DNA from: Diphasiastrum complanatum | Lineage: Eukaryota; Streptophyta; Lycopodiopsida; Lycopodiales; Lycopodiaceae | Direction of reading: 5' to 3' | Assembly (NCBI GenBank): GCA_029204225.1 | Contig: CM055101.1 | Location: 29,437,975-29,501,974, forward strand | DNA: 64,000 bases | Part shown: piece after piece, positions 23,464 to 35,330 of the stretch | Layout: every line of letters starts with the position of its first letter | How positions within the stretch are numbered: the first letter of the stretch is position 1 | Program-made: the position numbers and the translations under genes | Notes under the pieces: model-generated | The model's database searches: none | Told to the model about the DNA's origin: nothing | Seen by the model: the letters and a program-made list of their open reading frames with translations, nothing else

Positions 23464-24400
23464 GTGAAGGATGTGAACCAAAAGTTCAAAGTTATTACGG
23501 ATGGAGTAAGGGAGCCCAATACAAAATTGTACAGGTTGAATGCTACAATCAAGGGGCAACATGGACTTGTGTCATCCATTCCATCGCAAATTGAGTTGTG
23601 GCATAAGAGGCTTGGTCAGTTGAACTTGGGAAGCCTCAGTTTGATGAGAAAATTGGAGATGGTAACAAGATTGCCTACTACAGAAGATCACTTGAAATCA
23701 ATATGCGAATCATGTGTATATGGGAAGCAGCATCGAGAGAATTTCAATAAAGGTGGTGTTGCAAGAGCAAAGAACATCCTGGATTCAATCCACACAGATT
23801 TATGTGGGCCTATGAGGACCATGTCCTTAGGTAAAGCCTTCTATTTCATGACCTTTATTGATGATATGTCACATAAGATGTGGATCTACTTCTTAAAGAA
23901 GAAATCAGATGCATTTGACAACTTCAAGAGCTTCAAAGCATTGGTCGAATATCAGACAGGTAGGAAGATCAAAGTCCGAAGATCAGATAGTGGAGGTGAG
24001 TACAAGTCTAATGACTTCAATGATCTTTGTGAACAATGTGGGATTCAAAGACAATTTACGCAAGCTCATACTCCTGCTCTCAATGGTGTAGGTGAGTGCA
24101 ATAATCGCACGATTGTGGAAAGTGCCAGATCTATGCTAGCTGAGATGAAACTACCCAAAGAGTTTTGGTCAGAAGCATGCAGTACAACAGTCTATCTTCA
24201 AAATAGAAGTCCTACCATTGCCATACGAAAGATAACACCTGAGGAAGCATTCACGAAGAAGAAGCCAAAGGCGAACCACTTGTAAATTTTTGGATGTAAG
24301 GCCTTTGTACACATTCCTAAGGAAGAGAGACGTAAACTTGATGTGAAAGCAATCAAGTGTATATTCCTAGGATATGATGAACGTGTGAAGGGCATGTAAG
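23464..24400 (+). pseudogene. C3 copia integrase
   Basis: In the same frame after a stop at 23440: the zinc finger (ELWHKRLGQLNLGSLSLMRK ... ICESCVYGKQ), the DD-E core with HTDLCGPM, FIDDMSHKMWIYFLKKK, SDSGGEYKSNDF and the glutamate block NRTIVESARSML, and the tail motif FGCKAFVHIPKEERRKLD. GECNN replaces the usual GxAERMN before the catalytic glutamate. Stops: TAA ending 24285 and another near 24399. RT and RNase H should follow but sequence changes abruptly at about 24405, so the 3' half is lost. Confidence 0.88.
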
Positions 24401-24404
24401 AAGA

Positions 24405-25615
24405 CAAGGATGTTGAGAAGATAGATACATCCAGTATGGTTAGACACAAATCAGGGTGACAAGAAACTGGAGGAAGTTCTCTATGTTCCTACTCTTGATA
24501 AAGATCTTCTATCCGTAGCAAAGATAGTCAATACAAGAATGTCATTAACCTTCACAAGGGACTCTTGTAAATTGTCTGATGAAGATTTTAATAACCTAGT
24601 TGCTAAAGGTAATAGATAAGGTAATTTGTATCACTTGAACATTCGAACTTGAATCAAACAAGCAAATCAAACTCAAGAATCGACAGATATTTTGTTGCAC
24701 AAGAGGTTATGTCACATGAACATGTAAGCCTTGTACCAAGCCAACAAGATCAGAGAATCGAAGGAGTCGAAATCAAGAGTTGAGATATTTGAACTACCTA
24801 CAAATCATGTCTTAGAGGCAAAATGACTTGAACACCTTTTAGTAAAGATGTTTATAAAGCAACCAACGTACTAAAAATTGTGCATTTAAATATTTGGTCC
24901 GAGTATTGTCTTTAGGTGATGCAAAATACTTCATAAAGTTTATTGATGACTTTAGGAAGTTTGTTGTAGTATACTTTATTCATAAGAAATCAGAAGTTTT
25001 CGAGAAATTCGTTGAGTATACGAATTGGGCTGAGAAGCAGACAAGCAATAAGTTGAAGCAAATTCGCACAGATTGTGGAGCTGAGTACATTTCCAACGAA
25101 TTCAAAACTTATTATACTGATTGAGGTGTTATGCATATGAAGACTGCATCATACACACCTTAGCACAATGAAATTGCTAAACAAAAAAAATCGTATACTT
25201 ATGGAAGTTGCAAGGTGTATGATGGCTCATGCGAAAGAACCAAAACAATTGTGGGCGGAAGCAGTGGCTACGTCAAACTATCTTCAGAATAGAATTCTGA
25301 AATCTTGAATACCGGATAAAACTCCTCACGAAATATGGTGGAAGTCAAAGCCATATCTTGCTCATGTTTGGACATTCGGATGTGTAGTTTATACGCACAT
25401 ACCAGACAAATCAAAAAAGAATCTCGATAAAAAGATAGAACAAGATTTTCAGGTAGGATTCGAGTTACATTCTTCATGTTATCGAGTCTACATACCCGAA
25501 ACTGGCAGAATAAAATTAGTTCGAGATGTCAAATTTGACGAGTGAAAGTACATGGCAGATAGTGACTTAGTCGGCTATGAAATTCTCAAAACTTATTATG
25601 AGTAACCAACAACAG
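24405..25615 (+). pseudogene. second copia fragment: protease end and integrase, badly decayed
   Basis: Frames with DKKLEEVLYVPTLDKDLLSV, LLHKRLCHMNM and then the open piece 24894-25124 (LGDAKYFIKFIDDFRKFVVV, SEVFEKFVEYTNWAEKQTSN, IRTDCGAEYISNEF) show a different copia integrase. After 25124 YTP-HNEIA and LWAEAVATSNYLQNR-like and RVYIPETGRI blocks follow in shifting frames to about 25600. It is not the continuation of C3, because it repeats the integrase region. 25616-26300 is AT-rich with nothing I can support. Confidence 0.75.
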
Positions 25616-26303
25616 AAGTAAAGTAAGTAGATGTTAAATGAAAGTCATTTCAAATGTGTACTGGAATAAATACACATACACCTACCAATCTCTCGTTGAG
25701 TCAATAACATAAGTGTTTAGGAATATGATATTGTAGCAATGTAAGCTCTGATCGAATGTAATCGAGTGTCCAATCTTCTTCCACCTCAATTGTTGTAAAC
25801 ATGGTTCATAGAAGATTCTTAGTTCTACAGGTATCAATGCCTGTTACTCAATTCATTAAAGTAATAAATTCATTCAATTTCCTAAAAGAATATGTCATCA
25901 AAGTCTATCTGGGTTTGAAGCTAGGAAATTTTTTATTACTTAGGAGCAATTTGTCTCTACAAATTACAGATTTGAATGTAATTCATCTCCTTGTGATAAA
26001 CTTAATTTATGCCCAAGTACAAAACACAACTAATATAAACCTATTCAATTTAAAAATATGTTGATTCTTATCTTTTGATATTTAGATAGCATAATTCCTA
26101 TATGCATATTATTGTTTGATACTCATGTTTTGATTCTTATACGTGGATTCTTATATGATTCTTTTGCATCTTGTTGCACGTTATAAATACACATCTATCC
26201 ATTTTTTTTTTGTTGAAAGTTTAACTCTAATATACATTAGAGTTTTGTAGGTGATTTTTGTTTTTCTACTTCATTTCAATATATTAGGATTTATTGTGAT
26301 ATA

Positions 26304-27072
26304 TTGTATGTTTATGAATGTAGTAATCATGTCGGGTCTGGCAGCGGCGAGAGCTCCAAAGATTATGTTTCAAATCTCTATGCATCGCTAACTCCTAAAC
26401 AGAAAACACAATTGCAAAGTATGCTTAGCCAAGACCTCGAGGGTGGTACCTCACAAGCAGCCGCAGCTCCCGCCCCTACCGAAGAGTCATCCACAAATTT
26501 TTATTATGATGTAAATTCTCAAGGGAGCATAATTGCCAACTGTAAAGGGAGGGTGGTTATGGATCGATTGTATTTTTGGTTCGAATGCCATTTTGGCGAC
26601 AGATTGTTTGGATTTTCAAATTCATACTTTACTGGAGAACAAATGGATAGGAAATCTATAAGTGCACATTGTAATTTAATTGGCGATGGATGTGGATGTC
26701 AAAGAAACAAGCTACTATCTCATTGTCATCTAGTGAGGCCGAGTACAAAGCATTTACTCATTGCACAAAAGAGATGATCAACGATTTTCACTTGGTGGAT
26801 TTTTCATTGAGCTCAATCATCTTTTGTGACAAACTATCAGCCCAAAAGTTGGCAAGCAATCCTATATTTCATGCTACAAGCAAGCATATTGAGGTGGCAT
26901 AGCACTTTGCGAGGGAGGAAGTCATGGCAAAGGAGGTGGAGCTTCAACATGTGCCTTCAAAGGAATTTGTAGCTAATATCTTCACCAAAGCATTGGGAAA
27001 AGACTTGTTTACAAAGCATAGGACTTCACTTGGAGTATTCTCAAAGTCTATGATAAAACTAGTTGAAGAAGG
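26304..27072 (+). pseudogene. copia RNase H end with a Gag/protease scrap in front
   Basis: 26304-26520 reads YVSNLYASLTPKQKTQLQSM and an Ala/Pro/Ser-rich tract as in the Gag-protease joint of copia. From 26690 the RNase H end is clear: SKKQATISLSSSEAEYKAFT, NPIFHATSKHIEVA, then after a TAG at 26900 HFAREEVMAKEVELQHVPSK, FTKALGKDLFTKHRTSLGVF. About 3 kb between these parts of a normal element is missing. It ends in a polypurine-type run (GTTGAAGAAGGAGTG) next to a C4-type LTR, so it is the 3' end of that element. Confidence 0.8.
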
Positions 27073-27074
27073 AG

Positions 27075-27780
27075 TGTGAGAAATTGTCAACTAGTTTGAT
27101 ACGTTGGACATATTTCTTTATTTGGCAATTGAGGCCAATTTTTATATTAGACTTAGAGTTTGACTCTCAAAGTTATATTAGTCTAAATGCATTTAAATTA
27201 CCACTTTAAAAAAGTGAGCGAAATAGTAGAAGGTTGAGTTTGGTAGATTCAAATGTGAATGTTGGAGACATTGAATCTAGTCCACATTAATAGTAGGATT
27301 TTTGTTATGGAGGGAAACCAAGATCATTAATGATGCATGGACCTACTATAAAATGATATAAACTCATGGGAGAAAGGATTCCTCTCCCTCTCATCTCATT
27401 TCATGCTTACACCCAAGGGAGTTGGCTCAATTGGTTAGCTTGACATCCGAAGTTTCTTTGGTCTCAAGTTCGAGCCTTCCCTTGGAAACCAAGAAGCATT
27501 TCATGCTTACACATGAGTTTTCTTGGGTTCATCTATCCATTGGTGCACTATCTTGATGATATCTTGCAATCTTGTGTGTAGAATGCTCATATTTTGTTAT
27601 ATTCGGATTCACATGTGTGAAATATAGTAACTTGTTGTTTTTGTACGGAGGGACAACAACTTCATATTCTCATAAGTTCGATGTTTGATGGATTTCTTAT
27701 TGAGTTTGCATCTCTTTCATTAAGTAGATGTTGATTTTCTACATTGCAAATGGTGTAAATTGTGTTGTCTTTCAAACCAA
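27075..27780 (+). repeat. C4-type copia 3' LTR, interrupted by a SINE
   Basis: It starts TGTGAGAAATTGTCAACTAG, nearly the same as the C4 LTR starts at 14905 (-) and 46423 (+), directly after the polypurine run of the RNase H fragment. It includes the block TTCACATGTGTGAAATATAG near 27610, as in the other copies. The right end is not certain. The insertion at 27413-27496 sits inside it. Confidence 0.6.
27397..27512 (+). mobile_element. tRNA-derived SINE with 16-bp target site duplication
   Basis: An 84-base insert (27413-27496) is flanked by perfect copies of CATTTCATGCTTACAC at 27397-27412 and 27497-27512. It contains a pol III A box (TGGCTCAATTGG, 27424-27435) and B box (AAGTTCGAGCC, 27465-27475) at tRNA spacing, and AAGGGA near the start can pair with TCCCTT near the end. 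There is no tail or LINE-like 3' part, so it is a minimal SINE or a retroposed tRNA. The long perfect duplication argues for fairly recent LINE-type insertion. Confidence 0.7.
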
Positions 27781-27854
27781 AGATCAATGGATGATTTTGA
27801 ACTATAATGATTGACAAAAAATTCACAGAAACTACCTATCACCGTACACGTGAA

Positions 27855-27855
<1 letters not shown>

Positions 27856-27897
<42 letters not shown>

Positions 27898-28117
27898 CCC
27901 CATGATACTACTATCAGTGCCTCTTCTCTAGAATAGGGGAGATTGTAAGAGGAGCCGCATTAGTGTATGTTTTTTGGAAGTTGCAACGATGTAGGTGTGC
28001 TTGATGTGATCTCTACAAAAAGAGAGATCTTGGAATAAAAAAAAAGAGCCTAGAAAAAGAGATAGCTTAAGAGAGATAAGTAGAGAAAAAGGTAAAGCTT
28101 GAAAGAAAGCTTAAAAA

Positions 28118-28149
<32 letters not shown>

Positions 28150-29340
28150 TCTTAATCACTAACACAATGAAAGCAAATAGTGAGCAAAAACAATGAAAAC
28201 TATTAGTGAGCAAAATAAAACGTGAGGAAATACATTAAAAACATGCTCAATTTATAGCTTTTTGGGATTTCAAGTTTGTGTGGATTTGCCATGGCATTTT
28301 TTTCCACGCGTGGCAAAAATGGAAATTTTTTTGGTACGGTCCTGCCCCTCACGGTCTGTAAAGTGTCAAAATGCAATTTTTTTTGTGCCCACGGCCTACA
28401 AGGTGTCAAAACATAAGTGGAAAGAAAAAATGTAAATGATTGTGTCCAAAAAAAAAATCATTATTTTAGTTGATTAAAAAGGGGTGAGATTTGATTTGCA
28501 AACTCAAATCAATCAAATGTCTTGTCTCACTAGTTTAAGGACAAGTAAAAGTGAGACAAGACATTCAATTTTTTTATTTTAATGGACAACTATTAAAATG
28601 ACAAGACATTAAATTTAGATAATTAAAAAAAAAATCTTAGAAATAATAAAATATTAAAGTATAGTTTGACATGTTTCAAGTTTTCTAATTTTTTTGAAGA
28701 TAGTGGTATGTAAGGGAACTATCGGTGATTGCAAACATGTGCCATATGTGGCAAGCTTCAGGCACTTGTGTGCTCACGATGACAATTTCGACTCGTGGCA
28801 TTTAATCGGTCTTGAAACACATACACATAACTCTACCATTCCTTATATTGATACCCAACTAGTACTAGATTTTTTAAAGGACTACAATACCCTAACCTGG
28901 CTGGTATCAAAAATTTTGATGTCCGTCCCACATTGGTTTGTACAAGATATGTCCTCAAGGGAACCTCCATGTATTTGAAGAATCAAGCAATTTTGAAATT
29001 ACTATTTTGTAAGCTACTTTTCATATCTCCAAATCCAAAAAATAATTTTGGGACATACTTGTGACCTCAAAATAAACGTCCCAGCTTCAAGGTAGTCTAA
29101 AATCACTATTTTGTCAATTAATCACTTCTAGAACATACTACAAACCTTGGCATAACCGTCCCAAATCTAAAAGTTTTCAATGGGCTAATACTGAAGGTAG
29201 TTCCGACGTGTCCTTTTTCGTAACTTTTTTGTGAATGAAGGTGGAGGAAATGATGCGAGGTAGGAGCGCATGTCTGCCCTCTATGAAAAAATATAGATGC
29301 AAAACACATTAGTGGACCAATAGGATCTTGGGCCAATTTA
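27856..29340. other. non-coding stretch with simple repeats
   Basis: It holds a (TC)n run (27859-27892), a mixed (GT)n(GA)n run (about 28118-28150), two diverged copies of a CACGG...TAAAGTGTCAAAA motif (28350 and 28385), and an open frame at 28694-28978 (94 aa) with no family I recognise and no splice context. Nothing here is supported as a gene. A C4 LTR scrap starts at 29341. Confidence 0.5.
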
Positions 29341-29524
29341 GTTGCACATCTAGAAATATCTAGAAGATAGAAATCACTCCTTTATGCATGCTAGAACTTA
29401 GAAGTGCACAAATATTTGTTCATAGACACTTAGATATGACTTAGTCCTGTCCATGTCCGTACAACAATAGTAAAGTACAATACTTTACATCACACGTGTG
29501 AAAACTAGATCGACCATAATTATA
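29341..29524 (-). repeat. C4 LTR fragment, inverted
   Basis: It matches 14331-14525 (for example CACTTAGATATGACTTAGTC and the ACACGTGTGAAAACTAGAT block). It stops at a junction with the C5 integrase near 29525, which removed the rest of both. Confidence 0.65.
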
Positions 29525-30290
29525 CACATAGAAACTCATAAGCTTTGAAAATAAGGAAATGACCAAACACCATAGATTTAGAAGCAAGAAGATATATCCA
29601 AGTGAATCTTGTGTAATCATCAATGAAAGTAACAAAACAAGTGGCTCCTCCCTTGCTTGTAGTTGATGAGAAATGCACATCCGAGTGGATTAACTCCAAA
29701 GGATGCTTGCTTTTGATAGAAGATCTTGTAAATGGGCTTTTGTGAGATTTAGCAATAGCACAAGCCTCACAAGGCTTGATCTTCTTGGAGAGTGACTTTG
29801 TCAAGCCAATAGCTTTGGCTTCTTTGATCATAGAGAGCATGGATTTGTGGTTGGGATGTCCCAACCTCCTATGCCATAATTCCTCCATAGAGAGCTTGTT
29901 CACAAGAGCAACATTACAAGCATTCACATACTCATTTGGATCTAGTTTATAGATGCCACCAAATCTAGATCCTAATGCAAGTATCTCATTATTCTTCTTG
30001 ATAGTGCAAGTATCAACATTGAATTTTTCATCAAGGCCATTATCAAGCAATTGGCCAACACTAATAAGATTCTTGGTAAGCTTAGGTACATAAAGAACTT
30101 TAGAGAGAGAAAGAACTTTAGAGGATGCAAGCTTCAAGGGAATGTTCCCTATGCCTTCAATAGGACATTCCAAATCATTTGCAGTGTATATTGATTTCTT
30201 GACTCCATCATAAGGTGCAATAGAAGAGAAAGAGTCCTTGGAGCTACACATATGTGAAGAGGCTCCAATATCAATAAATCATAGGCCGTC
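29525..30290 (-). pseudogene. C5 copia protease and integrase N-half
   Basis: The open frame 30251-29520 on the minus strand begins inside the protease (MCSSKDSFSSIAPYDG, LYVPKLTKNLISVGQL). It goes on through the integrase zinc finger (LWHRRLGHPNHKSMLSMIKE ... CEACAIAKSHK) to the start of the core (LIHSDVHF, FVTFIDDYTRFTWIYLLASK), where the C4 scrap cuts it at 29525. The protease active site just upstream reads FIDIGASSHM, with isoleucine where serine or threonine is expected, after a TAG at 30282. RT and RNase H are absent. Confidence 0.88.
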
Positions 30291-31228
30291 CTTCTTGAAA
30301 GGAGTAGATGAGAAACTAGAGACCATAAGAGATCCCTCTCCATCACTTGCAATAGTGTCTTCCTTTTCATTGGTAATATTGGCTTGCTTGAGTTGATTCT
30401 TCTTCTTGAAGCAATTGGTGGCATAATGACCTTTCTTGCCACAATAAAAGCACTTGATCTTCTTCTTCTTGAGCTTGGATGATGAAGCATTAGAGGAATC
30501 ATCTTCCTCCTCATATTTGTCTTTGGATTTGACTTTGTCCTTGCTTGAGGATTGTTGATGTTGGTTCTTGCTCCTCCCTTTGTGCTTATCCTTGGCAAAG
30601 AGAGCTTTGCCATCATTATGAGTGAGAGAAAGCTTGTCCATCCTCAAGAGCTTGTACTCTTGTCTTGATTCTTCCGAAATTAGCACACTTTGGAGAGCCT
30701 CCAAACTTGGTAGATCCTCCTAATGGCATAGGATTGGACAAGGCTATCAAATTCACTTCTCAAGCCATTGAGAATGACTTGAACTAGCTCATTTTGATTG
30801 ATGGAATCACCAATGCAAGCAAGCTCTCTATGAATATCTTTTACTCTCAAAACATAACTAGATGCACTCTCATCACTCTTCTGGCTACTTTGAAAGATTT
30901 GATTCCTAAGAGTGAGAAGCCTAGAGGTATTCTTAGCCTCATAGATAGTCTTGAGACAATCCCAAGCTTCTTTGGCTGTTGTACAAGTACCTATCTCCCT
31001 CAATATCTCATTAGAGACATTCATCTTAATGTAGTGGAGAGCCATCCTAGCTCTCTTTTTGTATTTTTGAACCTCTTGAATAACTTGTGGTTCTTCTTCA
31101 AGGCCAAGAACAATGTCCATCACATCTTGAAGGATCAAGATGGACTCCGTCCTCATCTTCCAAAGTGAATAGTTTGAAGTGGACAATCTTTCACTTGGTT
31201 CCAACGAGGATGAACCCATTAAAGACAT
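30279..31228 (-). pseudogene. C5 copia Gag
   Basis: The frame starts near 31228 (MSLMGSSSLEPSERLSTSNY) and shows SLWKMRTESILILQDV, YKKRARMALHYIKMNVSNEI, LREIGTCTTAKEAWDCLKTI and SDESASSYVLRVKDIHRELA. One base slip near 30690 moves to the frame 30704-30279 with a Lys-rich tract and an intact zinc knuckle CFYCGKKGHYATNC at about 30450. It would assemble the particle and bind RNA. Sequence is close to C2 Gag, so the two are sister families. Confidence 0.88.
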
Positions 31229-31970
31229 TTGAAGTGAAGAAAACTCAAATGATGAGCAATAAATGTTGCTACACACTCTCAATAGGATCCAATAATTGAG
31301 TACTATCTCCTCCTATGAAAGATCTTGCAACTATTTGTGAATTGATTCTCACTAGCTACACAAATCTCTCTAAAACAAGATATATTTCACATCAAATGAT
31401 GGAGTATAGGCAAAGTTAGGATCAAACACTCTTAGCACGTGTGAAATACACTAAGAAACCAAATTTAACTCAAATACAATGATCTTGCATGAAACAAAAT
31501 GGCTATGATCTCAAAACAGTGCCTAGATCACATATAGATGAGATTGGTAAGCATTCAACTATGATTTTGGATCAAACAAGCAATCTCTTGACCAAACCAA
31601 ATGTGTCCACCCAGGTCTAGGTGCCCTACCTAGCCCTCTTCAAAAGCTTATAACTTTTGATTGGCTCAACCAAATGGAATGAAACCGATTGCATCAGAAA
31701 CTAGACAAAAATAGCCTCAAAACAAGCTATCAAGCAAATAAATGGATCAAACATGAGAGAGAACTTCCAAATTGAAATTGGATGTTCCTCACACATGTCT
31801 GAGCACCTGATTTTGTACAGTACCAGGTCAGACCCAATCAATGTTCTTTTGATCTCTTTTGATCCAAGATTGAACAAGATAGCTAGGAAAATGGGCCTTG
31901 ACAACTTCTAGCTCAAGATTGATGAAAATTTTTTACTTAGATGGATCAAAATGCATGGTAACCTTAGGTA

Positions 31971-31983
31971 GGCTCTGATACCA
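31971..31983 (-). other. primer binding site (tRNA-iMet) of C5
   Basis: On the minus strand TGGTATCAGAGCC follows the LTR end TTCAACA directly. It fixes the LTR border and the element's direction. 31229-31970 is untranslated leader without other features. Confidence 0.9.
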
Positions 31984-32694
31984 TGTTGAATTTCACATGT
32001 GTAGATTGTCCACAACATGTACTTGTGATCTCCTAAGGTGTGTAAATGCACCAAGATCAAGACTAGATTGAGATTCAAGATCAATCTTAGATCCTATGGC
32101 AAAAACACACTAATACATGCATTCAATCACTTCCAACTCTCATTCACACGTGTGGGAAGTATTCAAAAAATAATCTAGGTAAAAACAAGCTGCTCTCCTC
32201 GGGTAGAGAGAGAAAAAGCATCATGAGCTCTCGGGTAGAGAGAGAAAGCTAGAAATCCAATAACTCACAAAATCCATGAGATCACCAAATCAATTTAATT
32301 CAAAATAAGGAGTACAATGATACTAGTAGATCCACGAGCTACCACTATGCTTAACTATGATTGGACCATATTTTATCACCTCTTGATCCTATTGGATCAT
32401 TGAACCATACACCTCTTAATTCTATTGGACTATATTCAAGCACACCTCAATTTCCTATTGGACCTCACAAGGTTCCACCTCTAAATCCTATTGGACCTCT
32501 TGGAATTCATCAAACAAAAACTTTACACTTGTCTACACTCTAATTGGCACGTGTTTAGCCTCTTATTCTATTTTGGCTCAATAGTGGCATTACAAGTGGA
32601 AGTGCATAATTTGCCATCTATGCCAAATTTATTCCTATAAACATCCTACACCTAGATGCTTGATGTAAAAAACATAAGACCCCTATATCTAACA
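31984..32694 (-). repeat. C5 copia 5' LTR, complete
   Basis: On the minus strand it runs from TGTTAGATATAGGGG at 32694 to TTCAACA at 31984, 711 bp, with TG...CA ends and the primer site next to it. The flank beyond is TAGATAATC, then G1 from 32723. A second LTR is not present in the window because the element is cut at 29525, so no age can be estimated. Confidence 0.85.
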
Positions 32695-32722
32695 TAGATA
32701 ATCTTTTTCAATTCTTCACAAT

Positions 32723-35330
32723 TGATCCGGCTAAGATTGAAGTCATTAAGAACATGTGTTTTTAAAAGAGCCCAAAAGAAATGCAAATAATCTTAGGAAT
32801 GACGGGTTATGATCGATAATATATGCAGATATGACTCATATTTTGTATGAGGTCCTCAAGAAGTGAGCCGTCTATAGGGTAACTATTAACCATTATAAGG
32901 TGTTCCAAGATTTGATTGACGTCGTTGATAAATGCACCAATATTGTGACCTCCAGACTGGAGTAAACCCTTTCATGTTCATACAAACGCATCCTAGGTAG
33001 CTGTAGGTTATGTTTTGGGCAACCAGAAGAGCAGAAGAGTTATGATCATCTTGTCTATTAGGCAAGCAAATTGCTGATACCTACAAAGAAAATATATTCT
33101 ACGATAGATAGGGAAGCGTTAAGCGTAATTTTTGCTCGTTGCAAATTTCATCATTCTCTATTGGACAATAAAATATATTCTTTACCAAAAATAATAGGGT
33201 TTTAGTTTCAAGTTTGAGATTTATGATTTCGGACTTGAATTATGGGGCAGAGGGTTAAAGTACAAGCCAAAAGAATTATGTTTTTGGGTTATGTGGTGTA
33301 TGTGGATGAATCAATTGATAACATTGGAACAAGATCTTATTTAGTTTTGAGTGACTAAATGCAATGCCAGTTAGAATGGGTTTAAATCCAATCTTGTCTA
33401 CAAATCTTCTTCCCAAAAATAGCAAACACTATATAGTTCGTTATTGACATGAAAATTTCTATCTCTAAGTTGAAATTCCAAGTTGGCCTCAAAATTGCCA
33501 AAATAACTAAACTAAACTAGGTGTATATGTACCATCAACCGCTGCTATATATCATTCATAAGCATGCGATTGTTTGTAGGATTGCACGGTGGATGATTTT
33601 GTTTCAAGAATTTGAGTTTGATATTTGAATTCAACCAGGCAGAGTTCACAAGGTAGTGCACCAGTTGTCCCACATTGAGACGAGTAATGTCGAGGAAGGT
33701 GGTGATGAAATGTTGTGCGCGCAATTATTTATTTTAAACTGGTCATGGATTCTTGATAAGTAGATTTGTTTAATTTTTTTGACAAAGGGGACGTTTCCTA
33801 ATCACTTCAAAATGTCCCAACGATGTCAGTTGATATGGAGAGTGCGCACTTTTCAAGTTATTGAAGGCCAACTATATAAGCAAGGCCAAGATCATGCTCT
33901 GATATGATGTGTTCAATCCAAAGATGTCACATCGATAATTGATGATGTACATTCTGGATATGTGAGAGGACATTTTGCATCTGAAATTACAGTTTCAAAA
34001 TTTTCCAAACTATAATGGTGGCCTGATATCGCTGATTATTGTAAGAAATGTGATGCTTGCCAAAGACATCGAAGACCAGTGTCGGCAGTGGACTATCCAT
34101 TGGTACATCTACAACCAATTGAACCATTCCAAAGATTGCATTAGAGGAGTTCTAAATCCAAAAAAGACCCTTTGTAAAGATTATTTTTATATTTTTTCTC
34201 AATTTTTTCTTACACATGGACCAATCAAAAACTCAAATTTGAAATCTATGTAACATTTTTTTAGTCCACAATTTGATTCCACACCAGAAATGGCATAACT
34301 TTTTAGTGGTAAGTCCAAATTTAGCAGAGTTTGGTGCATTGGAAAGCGTTCGACAAGCGCTTTCCAATGATATGTTACATGACATACTTTTAAGCTACGA
34401 TTAAAAAGTTATGGCAAGTCAAAATTATTGGTGCTATAATATTTTAATAATATAAACTACATCTTGCACGAATTCCTAAACGGTCTTTTTGGACCTCAAA
34501 ACTCCTCTAATGACCCACCATCCAAAATGGGTCATCAGTATATTGTGGTAGCCATAGATTATGCGACTAAATGGGTAGAGACGAGGCTTTGAGGGATAAC
34601 ACATCAATGTACACAGCCAAATTTAATAATATCTTAACAAGGTTTGGATGTCCCTAAGAAATTGTTTCGGACTGCAGACCGCATTTCATTAATGATACAC
34701 TTGTAGAAATGATGGACCTATTAAGGATTGTGCATAAAACATCTACCTCATATTATCTGCGTGGCAATGGCCAAGCTGAAGCCACCAATAAAATTTTGAA
34801 ATGAATCTTAGCGAAGCAGGTGTCAGAGAAAGGAAGTTCATGGCATGATCTGTTACAACTGGCGTTATAAGACATCGCACGACTTATAAGACATCCACAG
34901 GGTCTACACCTTTCCAATTGGTTTATGGTGTGGATGTGCCTTACAAATTTGTGTTGCCAAATCTGCATGTGCAAACTGCTCATAATTTATCGTTGGATGA
35001 GATGTTGTGAGAACAATTATGTGTTTTATAGAAATTAGAAGAACACTGTGGGTATGCTTACTAGCGAAATTGGATAGCTAAACAACTGCAAGCATGGTGG
35101 TTTGATCGGCATATACATGAACAAGATCTACAAAAGGGAGACCTAGTGTTGTATTACCGAGGTAGTATTATGAATACCTTGAGATCCAAGGATTAACACT
35201 CGGAAGAGCCGTATATGTTCAACAATAATGTGCTGATTTCGTGGCATTTCACACTAGGAATATGTTTTGTGGTTAATAACAGTCGTGTGAAAAGGTATCA
35301 CCCCCATGAAGGGCAAAAGAATATTAAAAG
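32723..35330 (+). mobile_element. G1 copy 4: gypsy pol, 5'-truncated, carrying a MITE
   Basis: It begins in the RT connection region (ATTGATCCGGCTAAGATTGA, equal to 1765 in copy 1), continues through RNase H (32935-33210), linker (33215-33520), integrase lead and zinc finger (33525-34137), a 374-bp MITE (34139-34512), the core (34513-35050) and the tail with AAAAGGTATCACCCCCATGA (about 35290). Stops and shifts throughout. It continues into C1 Gag after about 35330. Confidence 0.85.
34139..34512. mobile_element. foldback MITE-like element inside G1
   Basis: 374 bases interrupt the G1 sequence between CCAAAGATT and ACCCACC. The ends are inverted: CATTAGAGGAGTT at the left, AACTCCTCTAATG at the right, continued imperfectly by AAAAAAGACC and GGTCTTTTT. 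The centre is a near-palindrome: GGAAAGCG, a 9-base loop, then CGCTTTCC, with an outer GCATAACTTTTTA paired to TAAAAAGTTATGGC. No reading frame. A clear target duplication is not visible (at most one or two bases). The same end motif also lies at the C4 LTR ends (14300, 46974). Confidence 0.7.

Noticed and set aside
27413-27496. Functional tRNA gene
   Set aside because: A and B boxes are present, but the anticodon arm does not fold cleanly and long target duplications flank it, so it is a retroposed copy.
28694-28978. 94-aa plus-strand frame in non-coding DNA
   Set aside because: No recognisable motif, no repeat elsewhere in the window and no exon signals; chance length for AT-rich DNA.
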